DNA from: Streptomyces cavernae
GTDB lineage: Bacteria > Actinomycetota > Actinomycetes > Streptomycetales > Streptomycetaceae
DNA length: 64,000 bases
Reading direction: 5' to 3'
NCBI RefSeq assembly: GCF_004023625.1
Contig: NZ_RPDJ01000001.1
Span: 248,001-312,000 of the forward strand
The position numbers were made by a program, and so were the translations under genes. Under the pieces are notes generated by a model. That model did not search any database, was not told where the DNA came from, and saw only the letters and a program-made list of their open reading frames with translations. Positions within the stretch are counted from its first letter, which is position 1. The number at the start of each line of letters is the position of its first letter. Below, piece by piece: positions 8,338 through 17,736 of this stretch.

Positions 8338-8466
8338 TGTCCTGCGCCAGAAATCCGTCGGTAGATCTGTCTCGTCTCGACGGTCGGATCCCCGGCCGCC
8401 GATCAGGCGCGTTGACCGTCGGCGGCTCAGCCAAAACTGCCTAGGAACTTCCGGCGCAGGACACTA
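8335..8466. mobile_element. MITE-like element with 14-bp terminal inverted repeats and TA target duplication
   Basis: The ends TAGTGTCCTGCGCC (8335-8348) and GGCGCAGGACACTA (8453-8466) are perfect inverted repeats, with partial similarity continuing inward. TA dinucleotides flank a 128-bp core (8337-8464) without coding capacity. TA target duplication and this end structure fit IS630/Tc1-mariner-type non-autonomous elements. The left TA is the first two bases of the TetR stop codon. Confidence 0.8.
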
Positions 8467-8570
8467 GCGGAACACCCGCTGGTCGTGCCGTGACCGGGAC
8501 GTCCGCGAGCACGCGGCCACCGCAGGTGGGGCGGGGGCGTGTCCGCGGGACGACGTCCCGGGCGGCACGG

Positions 8571-9875
8571 TTACACCATGGTCAAGACCGTGATGACGAG
8601 CGAGGCCGTGGCGGTCCCTGCCGGCCAGCCCAGCCTGGACAGTCGTCCGGATGCCAGGAAGGCCGCTGCCAGCATCTCCGCGACCACCGCCAGGCCCGTG
8701 GCCGCGGCGAGGTACAAACCGCGATCACCGGCTGCGTCCGCCAGGTCCTTCTGCCGACCCTGCTCGGCCCGCATCCCGGGCCAGTCCTCAGGGCGGGCGC
8801 GCAGAGCGACCACCGCCGCGGAGGAGACGCCGTCGGTGACGCTCGGCGCTCGGCCCATGTACTCCGCCATCCGACGCAGCAGGGAAGCATGGCGAGTCTC
8901 GGCGGCGGCCACGGCTCGTTCGTGTCGTACGGCGGGAGCGTCCTTTTGGTACAGGACCGAGGCTTCCCGGGCCGCCGCATGGATGTCGGCCACGCTGGAC
9001 GCCGTGACGGCCTGCGCCAGAAAGGCCTCTCGTTGTCCGCTGGCCACGATGGCGGCTCCGAGCCGGAGCGCATGTCGTGACGCTTCGGCCTGCGCCCGTT
9101 GCTCGTTCGAGGCGGCCGCCAACTGCAGCAAGGGCAGCAGGAACAGCAGTACCGCCACGGCCAGGTGCAGTTGTGTGCCGCGTCGGAGTTCGGACGAGGC
9201 GGTCGCCGGCTGCGGTATGGGGTCGATGCCCCGGAGGGTGCGGCGCGCCCGGCCGGCGGCCGGTGCACTGCGCCAGGCCTCGGGGCGCAGAACACTCGCT
9301 GCGACCATCGCCGCAAGGACCGCCGCGCCGGCCGCGGCCAAGGAGGCACGCCCCCAGGCCGCCCAGCTGTCGCCCTGCCGCATCGTCCGGTCGGGAGCGA
9401 GGCGGTGGCCGGCAGGAGTCCGTTCCTCCTGGTCGGCGAGGCGACGAGGGATGTCGTAGCCCTGGTCGTCATCCAGGTACCGGTCGTTGCCGATGATGCT
9501 CCCGGGCTCGGCACTGTGCCGAAGGCTGACCGCCTCCTGTTCGGCGACGAAGTACTCGGATGCCGCGAGCCGGCCGTCGTCCTTGAGCGCCTCGAGCGCC
9601 GCGGCCCGCGTCGAGGCGGCCGCCACCCGGTACGCGAGAGGTGCTTCGTCGGCGTAGACGTGCCGGGCCTCCTCCTGAACCGCTGCCTGCAGCCTGAGTT
9701 CCTCGGCGACCGCGTCCTGATATGTGTCACCGGCCTTCTTGAACTGCCAGGTGGCCAGCAGAGTCGCCGCCACGATCGCGGCTATCAGGCCGAACTGGAC
9801 CCGGGTACGCGGACTGAACCGCTGCCGCCGGGACGGACCGGAGCCGGCGGGGCCCGTGGGCGTGGGGCTCGTCAT
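8571..9875 (-). CDS. Multi-pass membrane protein, function unknown
   Basis: 434 residues from the ATG at 9875, which overlaps the preceding lipoprotein stop by 4 bp (ATGA). About five hydrophobic segments are visible: one near residues 27-45 after an Arg-rich N-terminus, then stretches such as AGAAVLAAMVAAS, VAVLLFLLPLLQLA, LYLAAATGLAVVAE and ATASLVITVLTMV. Between the first two lies a roughly 120-residue, charged, probably helical extracytoplasmic region. I do not recognise the family. Coupling to two lipoproteins suggests an envelope complex or sensor. Confidence 0.75.
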   Translation of the reverse strand: MTSPTPTGPAGSGPSRRQRFSPRTRVQFGLIAAIVAATLLATWQFKKAGDTYQDAVAEELRLQAAVQEEARHVYADEAPLAYRVAAASTRAAALEALKDDGRLAASEYFVAEQEAVSLRHSAEPGSIIGNDRYLDDDQGYDIPRRLADQEERTPAGHRLAPDRTMRQGDSWAAWGRASLAAAGAAVLAAMVAASVLRPEAWRSAPAAGRARRTLRGIDPIPQPATASSELRRGTQLHLAVAVLLFLLPLLQLAAASNEQRAQAEASRHALRLGAAIVASGQREAFLAQAVTASSVADIHAAAREASVLYQKDAPAVRHERAVAAAETRHASLLRRMAEYMGRAPSVTDGVSSAAVVALRARPEDWPGMRAEQGRQKDLADAAGDRGLYLAAATGLAVVAEMLAAAFLASGRLSRLGWPAGTATASLVITVLTMV

Positions 9876-10378
9876 TCCGACACCCACTTGAAGACCAACC
9901 GCGGTCCGTCGTCCGCGGTGAGGGAGAGTTCTTGGTCCACGATTTTCCACCGGTACCGCTGGGTTTCCAGAGGGACCGGTCTGTTCACGTGGTCTCCCGC
10001 CGGGTTCTCGGGGTTCTTCCTGGTCACACTGGCGGAACTGGGCCTGAGGGTGAGGTCGCTTCCCAAGGCCCGGAAGGTGCCCTCGGCAAGGTGGGTGAGT
10101 TCGTAGATCCCCTTTTCGCCCATGGGATAGGAGATCAGTCCGACGTACTTGTACTTCCCCTCGGCGGTGAACCGGTACGCGAGCGTGGTGTTGCTGCCCT
10201 GCTGCGCGCTCTCCCAGGCCCCGACCAGGTCCCGGGCTGTCGCGGCCCTCGTCGATGAGCCGGGCGGCGTGGTCCCCGACCGGTCGGGCCGGGGCTGCGA
10301 GCAGGAGGTGAGGCCGGAGACCAGCAGCAGCGCAGCGACCGCGAGGAGCGGGGTGCGAGGCCGCCGCTTCACGAGCAC
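9872..10378 (-). CDS. Lipocalin-like lipoprotein
   Basis: 168 residues with a signal peptide ending in the lipobox LTSC, so it should be lipid-anchored outside the membrane. After a Ser/Thr/Arg linker comes a domain starting LVGAWES with AYRFTAEGKYKY, resembling small lipocalin-like beta domains. It overlaps the upstream lipoprotein by 10 bp and the downstream membrane protein by 4 bp. The ligand is unknown. Confidence 0.75.
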   Translation of the reverse strand: MLVKRRPRTPLLAVAALLLVSGLTSCSQPRPDRSGTTPPGSSTRAATARDLVGAWESAQQGSNTTLAYRFTAEGKYKYVGLISYPMGEKGIYELTHLAEGTFRALGSDLTLRPSSASVTRKNPENPAGDHVNRPVPLETQRYRWKIVDQELSLTADDGPRLVFKWVSE

Positions 10379-10815
10379 TTCCCCCGTACGTAGCTGAAGC
10401 CGTCGATGTACAGCAGGTCACCGAGGGTCGGGTCGGAGTACATGGACCACGGGTAGGAGATGACGGGCCGGCCGTTGACGATCAGCGTCATCTGCGCACC
10501 GTCGAAGCGTGCGAGCCCCGAATCCCCGCGTCCGTTCACACTGCGCCGGAGGTACTGTCCGTCGCTGCCGAAAATGTAGGTCCAGTGCGGCTCCCGGTCC
10601 GTTCCCCCGCACCAACTGCCCACCACGCGCGGTGGGGTGCTCAAGGAAACCCCGCCCGATGTTGTCGTCCTTCCCGAGCCGGAGTCCCGCCGGGTGACAG
10701 GGTTCACCGGATCCGCAGCTGACGTTTCCTTCCCCGAACAGGCCCCGATCGCCATCAGCGCCGGAGCGAGCATCACAGCGCAGAAGAGGCGTGAGGAAAA
10801 CGCAAGGGCACGCAA
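10369..10815 (-). CDS. Lipocalin-like lipoprotein
   Basis: 148 residues. The signal peptide has the lipobox AIGAC, and the mature part begins VVGSWCGG with WTYIFGSDGQYLRR. This is the same W...Y.F...G.Y pattern as the next gene, so the two are likely diverged paralogues. It is the first gene of a three-gene overlapping operon. Two cysteines flank the mature domain (WCGG and the terminal GKCS) and could form a disulfide. Confidence 0.75.
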   Translation of the reverse strand: MRALAFSSRLFCAVMLAPALMAIGACSGKETSAADPVNPVTRRDSGSGRTTTSGGVSLSTPPRVVGSWCGGTDREPHWTYIFGSDGQYLRRSVNGRGDSGLARFDGAQMTLIVNGRPVISYPWSMYSDPTLGDLLYIDGFSYVRGKCS

Positions 10816-10985
10816 TTCTTTCCCCCGATCGATCGTGCATGGTGAACGGCTGACCCGCCGTTCGATGTCGGCTCTTCACCGGGTGCCGCGAGGTTCCCGG
10901 CAGCGGCCTTGGTGGTGGGAACGCTACGGAAGCGCAGCTCCGAGCACCCCGGGGACGGCCCTGGGGAGATCCCTGGGGAGCGACG

Positions 10986-13757
10986 TCAGGTTTCCGGGGT
11001 GAGCTTGTCGATCAGGCCCATGCGTGAGGCGATACCGAGTTTGGCGTAGGTGTTGCCGAGGTGGTACTCGATGGTCTTCACGCTGAGCAGGAGTTCGCGG
11101 GCGATCTGCTGGTTCGTCAGTCCCCGTACGGCGAGCCTGGCGACGGTGAGTTCCTGTGCGGTCAGCACCGGATGCCGGGTGGTCCGCGGGCGTACCGCCA
11201 CGCGTCCGCAGGCCGTCAGTTCCCTGTCACACCTCTCCAGATACGGCGTGGCTTGCAGGCGGAGGAAGGTGCTTTGCGCGGCTTCGAGCTCGGCCGCCGC
11301 GTTCCTGCGCCGGCCGGAGCGGCGCAGGAAGGTGCCGTAGGACAGGCGCAGGAGTGCCTCTTCCCAGCAGCTCTCTCCCTGTGCGCAGTGCCGCAGTCCG
11401 TCTTGGAACGCCTGCTCGGCGGCCTCCGGGTGGCCGCGGGCTTCCTCCAGCAGCCCGCGACAGCGCGCGGCCGCCGCCTGCTCGAGCCAGCGGCTCCGCT
11501 CGGCCGCGCGGCTCTCGTACGGGGCGAGCACCGCGTGGGCTTCCTCCGTCCGGCCGGTGCGCGTCAGGGCTTCGGCGAGCAGCGGGCGCCAGGCGACGAG
11601 CCCGGCCTCCTCGATGCCGGAGCGGTGGACGATCTCCGGACTCAGTAAGGGGCTCAGTTCCTCGATCACTCTCTCGTGGTCCCCGCGGGCGGTGTGCACC
11701 AGGGCGAGTGCGGTGGCCGCGAAAGCCGAATCATTGACGTCTCCGAGTACGCGGGCGTGTTCGGCCGCCGATCTGGCGTGTGCTTCGGCGGCCCGGAAGT
11801 CGCCCCGGCCGGCGAGGGGGAACGCCGTGACGGCGTGCACCACGGCGAGGATGGAGATCTGGTCGGTGTCCTCGGCCAGGGACACGGCGTGGGTGCCGTG
11901 GGAGATGGCTTCGTCCCACTGCCCGGCCCGGTACGCGGCGTCGGTGAGGAAGCCCAGGGCCACGAGAGCCGCGTAGGGCAGTCCGCCACGTCGGTGGGAG
12001 TCGAACGTCTCTTTGAGGTCCCGGCGGGCCTCGCGCAGCTGTCCGTTCCACAGCCGCAGCATGCCGCGGGCGAGAAGGCCGTCCAACCGCTCCGGAATGT
12101 CCCGCGGCCCCGCGGGCGGCAGATGGGAGAGGGACCGCATGCCCTTCTCGTACGCGCCTGAGATCGCCAGTCCGATGGCGAGGGCGTCGCGCAGAAAGGA
12201 CGACCGCTCGCCCGGTGGCAGGGCGAGCCCGCGCTCGGCCCAGTGGATGATGCGCGGTGCGTCGCCCTGGATGAGGCACAGCCAGGCCAGCTGCTCCGCG
12301 GCCTTGCGGAGTGTCTCTGTTTCCGTGGTCACATCACAGGTGTCCCAGCAGGCGGTGAGTTCTCGGCGGGCGTCGTCGAGTCGGCCGGCGGTGAGGGCCA
12401 GATGCCCCAGTACGTAATGCTGTTCGGCGTCGGGCACCATCGAGCGGATGGTCTGTTCCAGTTCGGCGGCCTGGCTGACGTCTCCGGCGAGCAGGAGGTA
12501 CTCGACCGCTCGAAGCAGCCACCGCGCGTGCCCGCCGGGCTCGGTCGACAGGCGGGCGGCGGCCATCGAGGCGGACGCCGCCACCGACCAGGCCCCCTTC
12601 TCGGACTGGTGCGCGGCAAACACGGCAAGATCCTGCGCGAGTTCTTCCTCCGGTCCGACGGCGGCGTGGACCCGGTGTTGCAGTGTGACCCAGGGGTCGT
12701 CCATGAGGCCGGCGGCCAGGTGGTGGAGACGTGAGCGCTCAGCCGGCTCCAGCCCGCGGTAGACGGCCGCGCGCAGGAGCGGATGGGGGAAGACCACCTG
12801 GGGCGGGGCCCCCGCCGGGCCTTCGTCCAGCAGTTCGCACGCCATCGCCCGGGTGAGCGCCGTCAGCGGCTCGGGCACGGCGCCCACCTCCGCCGCCAGA
12901 TGAAGAGGGCTGGACATGCCGAGGACACTGGCGGCTTGTACGAGGCGTCGTGTGCCGCTGTCGCACGCGCCCAGCTGCTCCGCGATGATCCGCTCGTATC
13001 TACGGGGCGCCGGCAGAACGGCGTGGCCGCTGAGTACGTCGGCCGGGAACTGCTGAAGCAAGGCCTTGGTGTGCAATGGGTTTCCGTGCGTGTGGTCCCG
13101 GAGTCTGGAGATGGTCCGGCGGGGCAGCGGCGCGGGTCCGAGCGCCGCGTTCAGTTCCGTCAGCTCAGGCACCCCGAGGCCTTCGAGTGTCAGCCTGAGC
13201 GTGGTGTCGTCATGGATCAGCCGGTGAAGTCCCTGTGGCAGCCTGGGATCAGCCGCATCCCTCGTCGCCAGTACGGTCAGGACCCGGTCCACACGCAAGC
13301 GTCTCAGGACGAAGGTGAGCGCATGGAGAGAGGGCGTGTCCGCCCAGTGAATGTCGTCGATCACCACGACCACCGGGTTGCCGTCCTGGAACCGGCCCAG
13401 GGCATCCAGGAACGTGGCCCCCACGGAAACAGGGTCCAGCGCGGCGGTGCCCGGCGAAGCAGCGCGCGTCGGCTCCGGCAGCGCCGGACCGGGCGCCTCG
13501 GGAAGGTGGTGCATCAGCTGCGCGAGGACTCCGTAGGCCAGTTCCGTCTCGAGTTCGTCGCCGCTGGCCGCCACCACGCGGCAGTCCCGGCTTCTGTCGC
13601 CGAGGAATTGCCGGATCAGCGAGGTCTTCCCCATTCCGGCGCTTCCTTCGATGACGAGGACCTGGGGCTCGCCGCGGGCCGCTCTGTCCAGCCGGATGCC
13701 CATCCTGGTCAGTTCCTCGGTCCTGCCCAGAAATGGCGCCCCGGACATCTGCCGCAT
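10986..13757 (-). CDS. LuxR-family AAA ATPase regulator (LAL type)
   Basis: 923 residues from the ATG at 13757, which follows GGGGGGAACGG. An N-terminal AAA module has Walker A GSAGMGKTS near residues 38-46 and Walker B VVVVIDDIHWAD. A long helical repeat region follows, and the last 60 or so residues are a LuxR-type HTH (LTAQELTVARLAVRGLTNQQ and VKTIEYHLGNTYAKLG). Leu704 is encoded by TTA (11648-11646), so translation should depend on the bldA tRNA. It lies downstream of the alcohol dehydrogenase on the same strand with a 229-bp gap, so it may control that operon or an unlinked target. Confidence 0.92.
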   Translation of the reverse strand: MRQMSGAPFLGRTEELTRMGIRLDRAARGEPQVLVIEGSAGMGKTSLIRQFLGDRSRDCRVVAASGDELETELAYGVLAQLMHHLPEAPGPALPEPTRAASPGTAALDPVSVGATFLDALGRFQDGNPVVVVIDDIHWADTPSLHALTFVLRRLRVDRVLTVLATRDAADPRLPQGLHRLIHDDTTLRLTLEGLGVPELTELNAALGPAPLPRRTISRLRDHTHGNPLHTKALLQQFPADVLSGHAVLPAPRRYERIIAEQLGACDSGTRRLVQAASVLGMSSPLHLAAEVGAVPEPLTALTRAMACELLDEGPAGAPPQVVFPHPLLRAAVYRGLEPAERSRLHHLAAGLMDDPWVTLQHRVHAAVGPEEELAQDLAVFAAHQSEKGAWSVAASASMAAARLSTEPGGHARWLLRAVEYLLLAGDVSQAAELEQTIRSMVPDAEQHYVLGHLALTAGRLDDARRELTACWDTCDVTTETETLRKAAEQLAWLCLIQGDAPRIIHWAERGLALPPGERSSFLRDALAIGLAISGAYEKGMRSLSHLPPAGPRDIPERLDGLLARGMLRLWNGQLREARRDLKETFDSHRRGGLPYAALVALGFLTDAAYRAGQWDEAISHGTHAVSLAEDTDQISILAVVHAVTAFPLAGRGDFRAAEAHARSAAEHARVLGDVNDSAFAATALALVHTARGDHERVIEELSPLLSPEIVHRSGIEEAGLVAWRPLLAEALTRTGRTEEAHAVLAPYESRAAERSRWLEQAAAARCRGLLEEARGHPEAAEQAFQDGLRHCAQGESCWEEALLRLSYGTFLRRSGRRRNAAAELEAAQSTFLRLQATPYLERCDRELTACGRVAVRPRTTRHPVLTAQELTVARLAVRGLTNQQIARELLLSVKTIEYHLGNTYAKLGIASRMGLIDKLTPET

Positions 13758-13986
13758 CCGTTCCCCCCCATCGGTTCGACGAGACCGTGAGCGCGCACGA
13801 CGCCGGGCCGCGGGGCGTTCGTGGAGCGCTGGGCAGGGCCGGCTCACCCGTCCGGCCCACTCCGCCCGGCCGGAGGCCCGACCCGCCAGGGCCTGTGTCG
13901 GTACCGAGCATGACGGCCCCGATTGAGGCAGTCGTCGTTTTCGGCGATGTTTGACCGCTTCGCGCGGACGACCTGATATAGGCGGG

Positions 13987-15084
13987 TCAGGGCACGATGA
14001 GCGCCTTGACGACCCTCTGCCGGGCCACGTCCTCCAGCGCGGACTGCGCCTCCGCCAGCGAGTACTCCCTGCTGATGAGGTCCGTCCACGGGAACTGCTG
14101 CCGGTAGCGGGCCATCACCCGCACCGCCCGGTACAGATGTCCGACGTCGCTGCCCCAGCAGCCGCGGACGTCCAAGTGCTTCTGGTTGAGGTCGAGGTGC
14201 GGATTGAACGTGGCCGGGCCGGCGTCGGTGTACTGCCCGACGACGACGTACCGTCCGGCGTCCCGGGTGAAGCGCATGCCCTCGGGGACGGCGCCCGGCA
14301 CACCGGTCGCCTCGATCGTCACGTCCGCGCCGCGACCGCCGGTCATCGCGAGGATGGTCTCCCGGCGCTCCTCCGGGGTGGTGTCGCCGATGTCGATCAC
14401 GGCGTCGGCCCCGAAGCGGGAGGCCGCCCGCAGCCGCACGTCGGGGCCGCCCACCACGACCACCGATCCCGCGCCCCGCAGTTGGGCGAGCACCGCGGCG
14501 CACAGACCCACCGGACCCGCGCCCTGAACCACCACCGTGTCACCGAACGCGATCTCCCCGAGGGTCACCGCGTGCAGGGCCGTCGGCATACCGCAGCCGC
14601 CGGAGAGGAAGGCACGCCAGTCGAGTTCCTCGGGCAGCGGGATCACATGCACGCCCGGCTTCAGATGGATGTACTCGGCCCAGCCGCCGAACAGCCCGTC
14701 GTCGGCGGACAGGGTGACTCCGTAGACCCTGCGCTCCGGACAGCGGGTGGTGGCGTGCGCCACCGTGCAGTACCAGCAGCGCCCGCAGGTGCCGTAGACA
14801 TCGAGGAACGTCACGGTCTGCCCCACCCGCAGCGGGGCACCCGACACGTCCCGCGGTCCGTCCCCGCCGGCACCGATGGCGGCGATCCGGCCGACGCTCA
14901 CATGGCCGGGAATGATCGGATAGGGCACCCCCGCGAGCTGCCCCTTCCACAAGTGGGCGTCCGTTCCGCACACCTCACTGCCCAGGGTCTGCAACAGAAC
15001 ACCGCCCGGCTCGAGTTCGGGCAGCTCGACCTGGCGCAGCTGAAGCGGCACATCCGGCTCAGGCATGACGACTACGGAGATCAC
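13987..15084 (-). CDS. Zinc-dependent alcohol dehydrogenase (MDR family)
   Basis: About 365 residues from the GTG at 15084, which is preceded by GAGGAAG. The catalytic-zinc region reads GSEVCGTDAHLW with PGHVSVGRI. A structural-zinc cysteine cluster CGRCWYC continues to a further Cys about eight residues on. The nucleotide-binding motif is VVVQGAGPVGL. It probably oxidises an alcohol to an aldehyde or ketone, or the reverse. It is the last gene of the catabolic operon, separated from the SDR by 156 bp. Confidence 0.9.
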   Translation of the reverse strand: MISVVVMPEPDVPLQLRQVELPELEPGGVLLQTLGSEVCGTDAHLWKGQLAGVPYPIIPGHVSVGRIAAIGAGGDGPRDVSGAPLRVGQTVTFLDVYGTCGRCWYCTVAHATTRCPERRVYGVTLSADDGLFGGWAEYIHLKPGVHVIPLPEELDWRAFLSGGCGMPTALHAVTLGEIAFGDTVVVQGAGPVGLCAAVLAQLRGAGSVVVVGGPDVRLRAASRFGADAVIDIGDTTPEERRETILAMTGGRGADVTIEATGVPGAVPEGMRFTRDAGRYVVVGQYTDAGPATFNPHLDLNQKHLDVRGCWGSDVGHLYRAVRVMARYRQQFPWTDLISREYSLAEAQSALEDVARQRVVKALIVP

Positions 15085-15240
15085 GGTCTTCCTCACTCCA
15101 CGGCCCGCGACGACGGGCTCCTCCGGACCGGGAAGGAGATCCCCGGACTCAGGTGCCATCCTCGTCCAGCGCGCCGCCCGCGAAACAGATCACGCACCGC
15201 TCTCCTGCGAGCGCGACGGGGAGCCGTGCGCGGCGTCCCC

Positions 15241-15948
15241 TCACCACGGCAGCGGCTTGCGCTCGGCGAACAGGCCGCCCGTCGTGGTGTCACCCTCGGG
15301 GAGCGTCGCCAGCCAGACCGGCGTGTCGGCGCCCACTTCCGGTCCGCGCGGAGCGGACGGGCCGCCCATGCCGGTCCGCGTCCAGCCCGGATCGGCGGAG
15401 TTGACCAGGACGCCCGTGCCGGCGAGTTCGGCCGCGAGCATACGGGTCACGACGTTGAGGCCCGCCTTGGAGACCCGGTACGAGGGGTGACGGCCGGAGT
15501 CCGTCAGGGTCAGCGAGCCGTAGGAACTGCTGACGTTCACCACCCGGCCGTAACCGCCCCGCACCATGCCGGGGACGACGGCCCCGGCCAGCCGCCAAGC
15601 GCCCACCAGATTGGTGTCCAGCGTGACGCGCAGGCTGTCCTCGTCGAAGTCCAGGGCCGTTCGTGGGCCGTCGATGCTCACGCCGGCGTTGTTCACCAGG
15701 ACGTCGATGGTGCCGAAGCGCTCCAGGGCCTCGTCCACCGCCGCGGTGACGCTGTCGGCCGAGGCCACGTCCAGGCTCAGCGGCACCGCCGCCGGACCCA
15801 TGCGGCGGCAGACCTCCTCGGCCGCCTCCCGACGCCGGGCCGCCACCAGGACCCGCAGGCCCCGGTCGGCCAACTGCCGGCAGATCTCGGCGCCCAGTCC
15901 GCGGGCGCCACCGGTGACCAGAGCGGTTCTGCCGCTGTACTCCACCAC
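15241..15948 (-). CDS. SDR family oxidoreductase
   Basis: 235 residues, classical SDR. The cofactor motif is TGGARGLG near residues 12-19, with NNAG near 87, VVNVSSSYG carrying the catalytic Ser, and YRVSK as the Tyr/Lys pair. The start is one of two adjacent GTGs at 15948/15945, with AAGG upstream. It begins 24 bp after the thiolase stop, so it is in the same operon and plausibly a 3-hydroxyacyl or hydroxy-intermediate dehydrogenase. Confidence 0.9.
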   Translation of the reverse strand: MVEYSGRTALVTGGARGLGAEICRQLADRGLRVLVAARRREAAEEVCRRMGPAAVPLSLDVASADSVTAAVDEALERFGTIDVLVNNAGVSIDGPRTALDFDEDSLRVTLDTNLVGAWRLAGAVVPGMVRGGYGRVVNVSSSYGSLTLTDSGRHPSYRVSKAGLNVVTRMLAAELAGTGVLVNSADPGWTRTGMGGPSAPRGPEVGADTPVWLATLPEGDTTTGGLFAERKPLPW

Positions 15949-15972
15949 GGGTCCGCCACCTTTCGAAGGGAG

Positions 15973-17133
15973 TTACACGGTCAGCACCGAGCACGCGCTG
16001 ATCCCGGGTGCCCCGTACACATGAGTGAATCCGACCCGGGGACCCCCCGGGACCTGCGCCCCGGGTGCGCGCCCCTGCAACTGCCGTACGACCTCGTGGA
16101 ACTGGCGCAGCCCTGAGGCGCCGACGGGCTCGCCGCCCGCCAGGCACCCGCCGTCGGTGTTCACCGGCAGCCGGCCCGTGGGATCCGTCTCCCCGGCGGC
16201 CAGCAGTTCCTCCTGCTCGCCGTGGCCGCACAGCCCGGTCTCCGCCAGATGGATCAGCTCCGACCCGCTGTCGGTGTCCTGCACCTGCGCCACCTGGACG
16301 TCCGCAGGACGCACGTCCGCGGCGCGGAAGACGGCCTCGGCAGCGTCGACGGTCGGGCTGCGGTGCGGCCCCGGGGGCAGCCAGGGCGCGAACACCTCGA
16401 ACGAGCCGAACCGCCGGGTGCGCAACGCCACCGACGCCAGCCTGACCGGCCTTTCGCACAGGTCGAAGGCACGGTCGCCGAGCGCCAGCACCAGCGCCAC
16501 CGCCCCCTGACCCGGAGAGCAGAACATGTACTGCGTGAGCGGCGGGCTGACCTCGGCCGAGTCGAGGATCTCCTGCACCGTCAGCGGTTTGCGACGCCAG
16601 GCCATCGGATGTTCGGAGCCGTTGCGGAAGGCCCGCGCCGCCGCCATCGCCAGCGCCCGCTCCGAGATTCCGTGCTCGTGCAGATAGCGCCGGGTCTTCA
16701 GGGCGAAGAACTGGGTCGTGAGCATCATGCCGGTCTCGGCGTACCAGTCGCCCAGTCCGTAGCGGGCGGGAGAGGCGTTGAACGCGCCCCGTCCGTGCTT
16801 GTCGAAGCCCACGGCCAGGCCCAGCGCGGCTTCGCCGGCGCGCAGCGCGTTGGCCACCGCGAGCACCGTGGACGCCCCGGTCGCGCAGCCGTTCTGCACA
16901 TTGACGAACGGCACGCCGGTCAGTCCCAGCCGGCCCACCATGGTGTCGGGCTTGCCGGACACGTCCGACCCGCCGGCCGCGTAGCCGATGTCCGCCCAGG
17001 CGACACCGGCGTCCCGGAGCGCCTCGCGCACCGCGCGCTCCGCCATGTCCATTCCGGTCACGGTCTCGTCGCGGCCGAACGGATGCATGCCGCAACCGAC
17101 CACGTAGACCTCGTCGGAGCGGGCCCTGGTCAT
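15973..17133 (-). CDS. Thiolase family protein (acetyl-CoA acetyltransferase / lipid-transfer type)
   Basis: 386 residues of the SCP-x/lipid-transfer thiolase branch. The nucleophilic Cys lies in NVQNGCATGAS near residue 83, and the C-terminal GFTHVYGAPGISACSV is the end of the thiolase fold. The start overlaps the OB-fold gene by 4 bp. Thiolases of this branch often act with a DUF35 OB-fold partner in steroid or aromatic side-chain degradation; the adjacent OB-fold gene fits that pairing. Acyl-CoA cleavage of the operon's substrate is inferred. Confidence 0.88.
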   Translation of the reverse strand: MTRARSDEVYVVGCGMHPFGRDETVTGMDMAERAVREALRDAGVAWADIGYAAGGSDVSGKPDTMVGRLGLTGVPFVNVQNGCATGASTVLAVANALRAGEAALGLAVGFDKHGRGAFNASPARYGLGDWYAETGMMLTTQFFALKTRRYLHEHGISERALAMAAARAFRNGSEHPMAWRRKPLTVQEILDSAEVSPPLTQYMFCSPGQGAVALVLALGDRAFDLCERPVRLASVALRTRRFGSFEVFAPWLPPGPHRSPTVDAAEAVFRAADVRPADVQVAQVQDTDSGSELIHLAETGLCGHGEQEELLAAGETDPTGRLPVNTDGGCLAGGEPVGASGLRQFHEVVRQLQGRAPGAQVPGGPRVGFTHVYGAPGISACSVLTV

Positions 17134-17648
17134 CGCTCTCCTTCCGGGTCCGGCTCGAATGCGAAGGTCAGCACCTGGGTTCCGTCCTCGTCGAGATAGG
17201 CGGGCACCGTGATGAGGCGGACCTCGAGCCCGATCCGTATGTCCGCCCGCGGAACCTCCAGGCGCGCCTCGACCAGCACCTCACCCAGGTCCACATAGCC
17301 CACGTGGTACGGCCGGTAGCCCTCGGCCGGCGGGCGGTACGGCGGCTTGGGCGGGAAGGCCTGCAGCGTCCACGACCACACCCGCCCCCGGACCGGCAGC
17401 ACGTGCGCGGTCATGGTTCCGCCCGAGCACTGGGGACACGACTCCTGCCGGGGGAAGACGACGGTGCCGCAGCCGGAGCACCGCGCGCCCGCGAGGCGCG
17501 GTGGGGCCACGTCCGCGAACAGACCGTCGTCGACGAGTCTGGTGGCCCCGGCGGCCGAACCGGCGCCGGTGGCTTCCGTGGCCACGGCGGCCGTGTCGGT
17601 TGCGATGGCCCTGTTGGTTGCGGTGGACCTGTTGGTTCCGGTGGTCAT
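17130..17648 (-). CDS. Zn-ribbon/OB-fold (DUF35) thiolase-partner protein
   Basis: 172 residues from the ATG at 17648. A zinc ribbon with CSGC and CPQC is followed by an OB-fold domain (GRVWSWTLQAF and YHVGYVDLGE). The first 40 or so residues are an Ala/Thr-rich tail with no visible fold. Such proteins bind acyl-CoA and complete the active site of a partner thiolase or hydratase. The 4-bp overlap with the thiolase gene supports that partnership. Confidence 0.88.
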   Translation of the reverse strand: MTTGTNRSTATNRAIATDTAAVATEATGAGSAAGATRLVDDGLFADVAPPRLAGARCSGCGTVVFPRQESCPQCSGGTMTAHVLPVRGRVWSWTLQAFPPKPPYRPPAEGYRPYHVGYVDLGEVLVEARLEVPRADIRIGLEVRLITVPAYLDEDGTQVLTFAFEPDPEGER

Positions 17649-17736
17649 GCCGTCCGCCTTCTTCCGCACGGTCTTCGTGTGGTCTTGCGCAGGCTCGTCC
17701 GTACGGCCGGGTGTCGTGCCACGACCGCGGCCGGCC

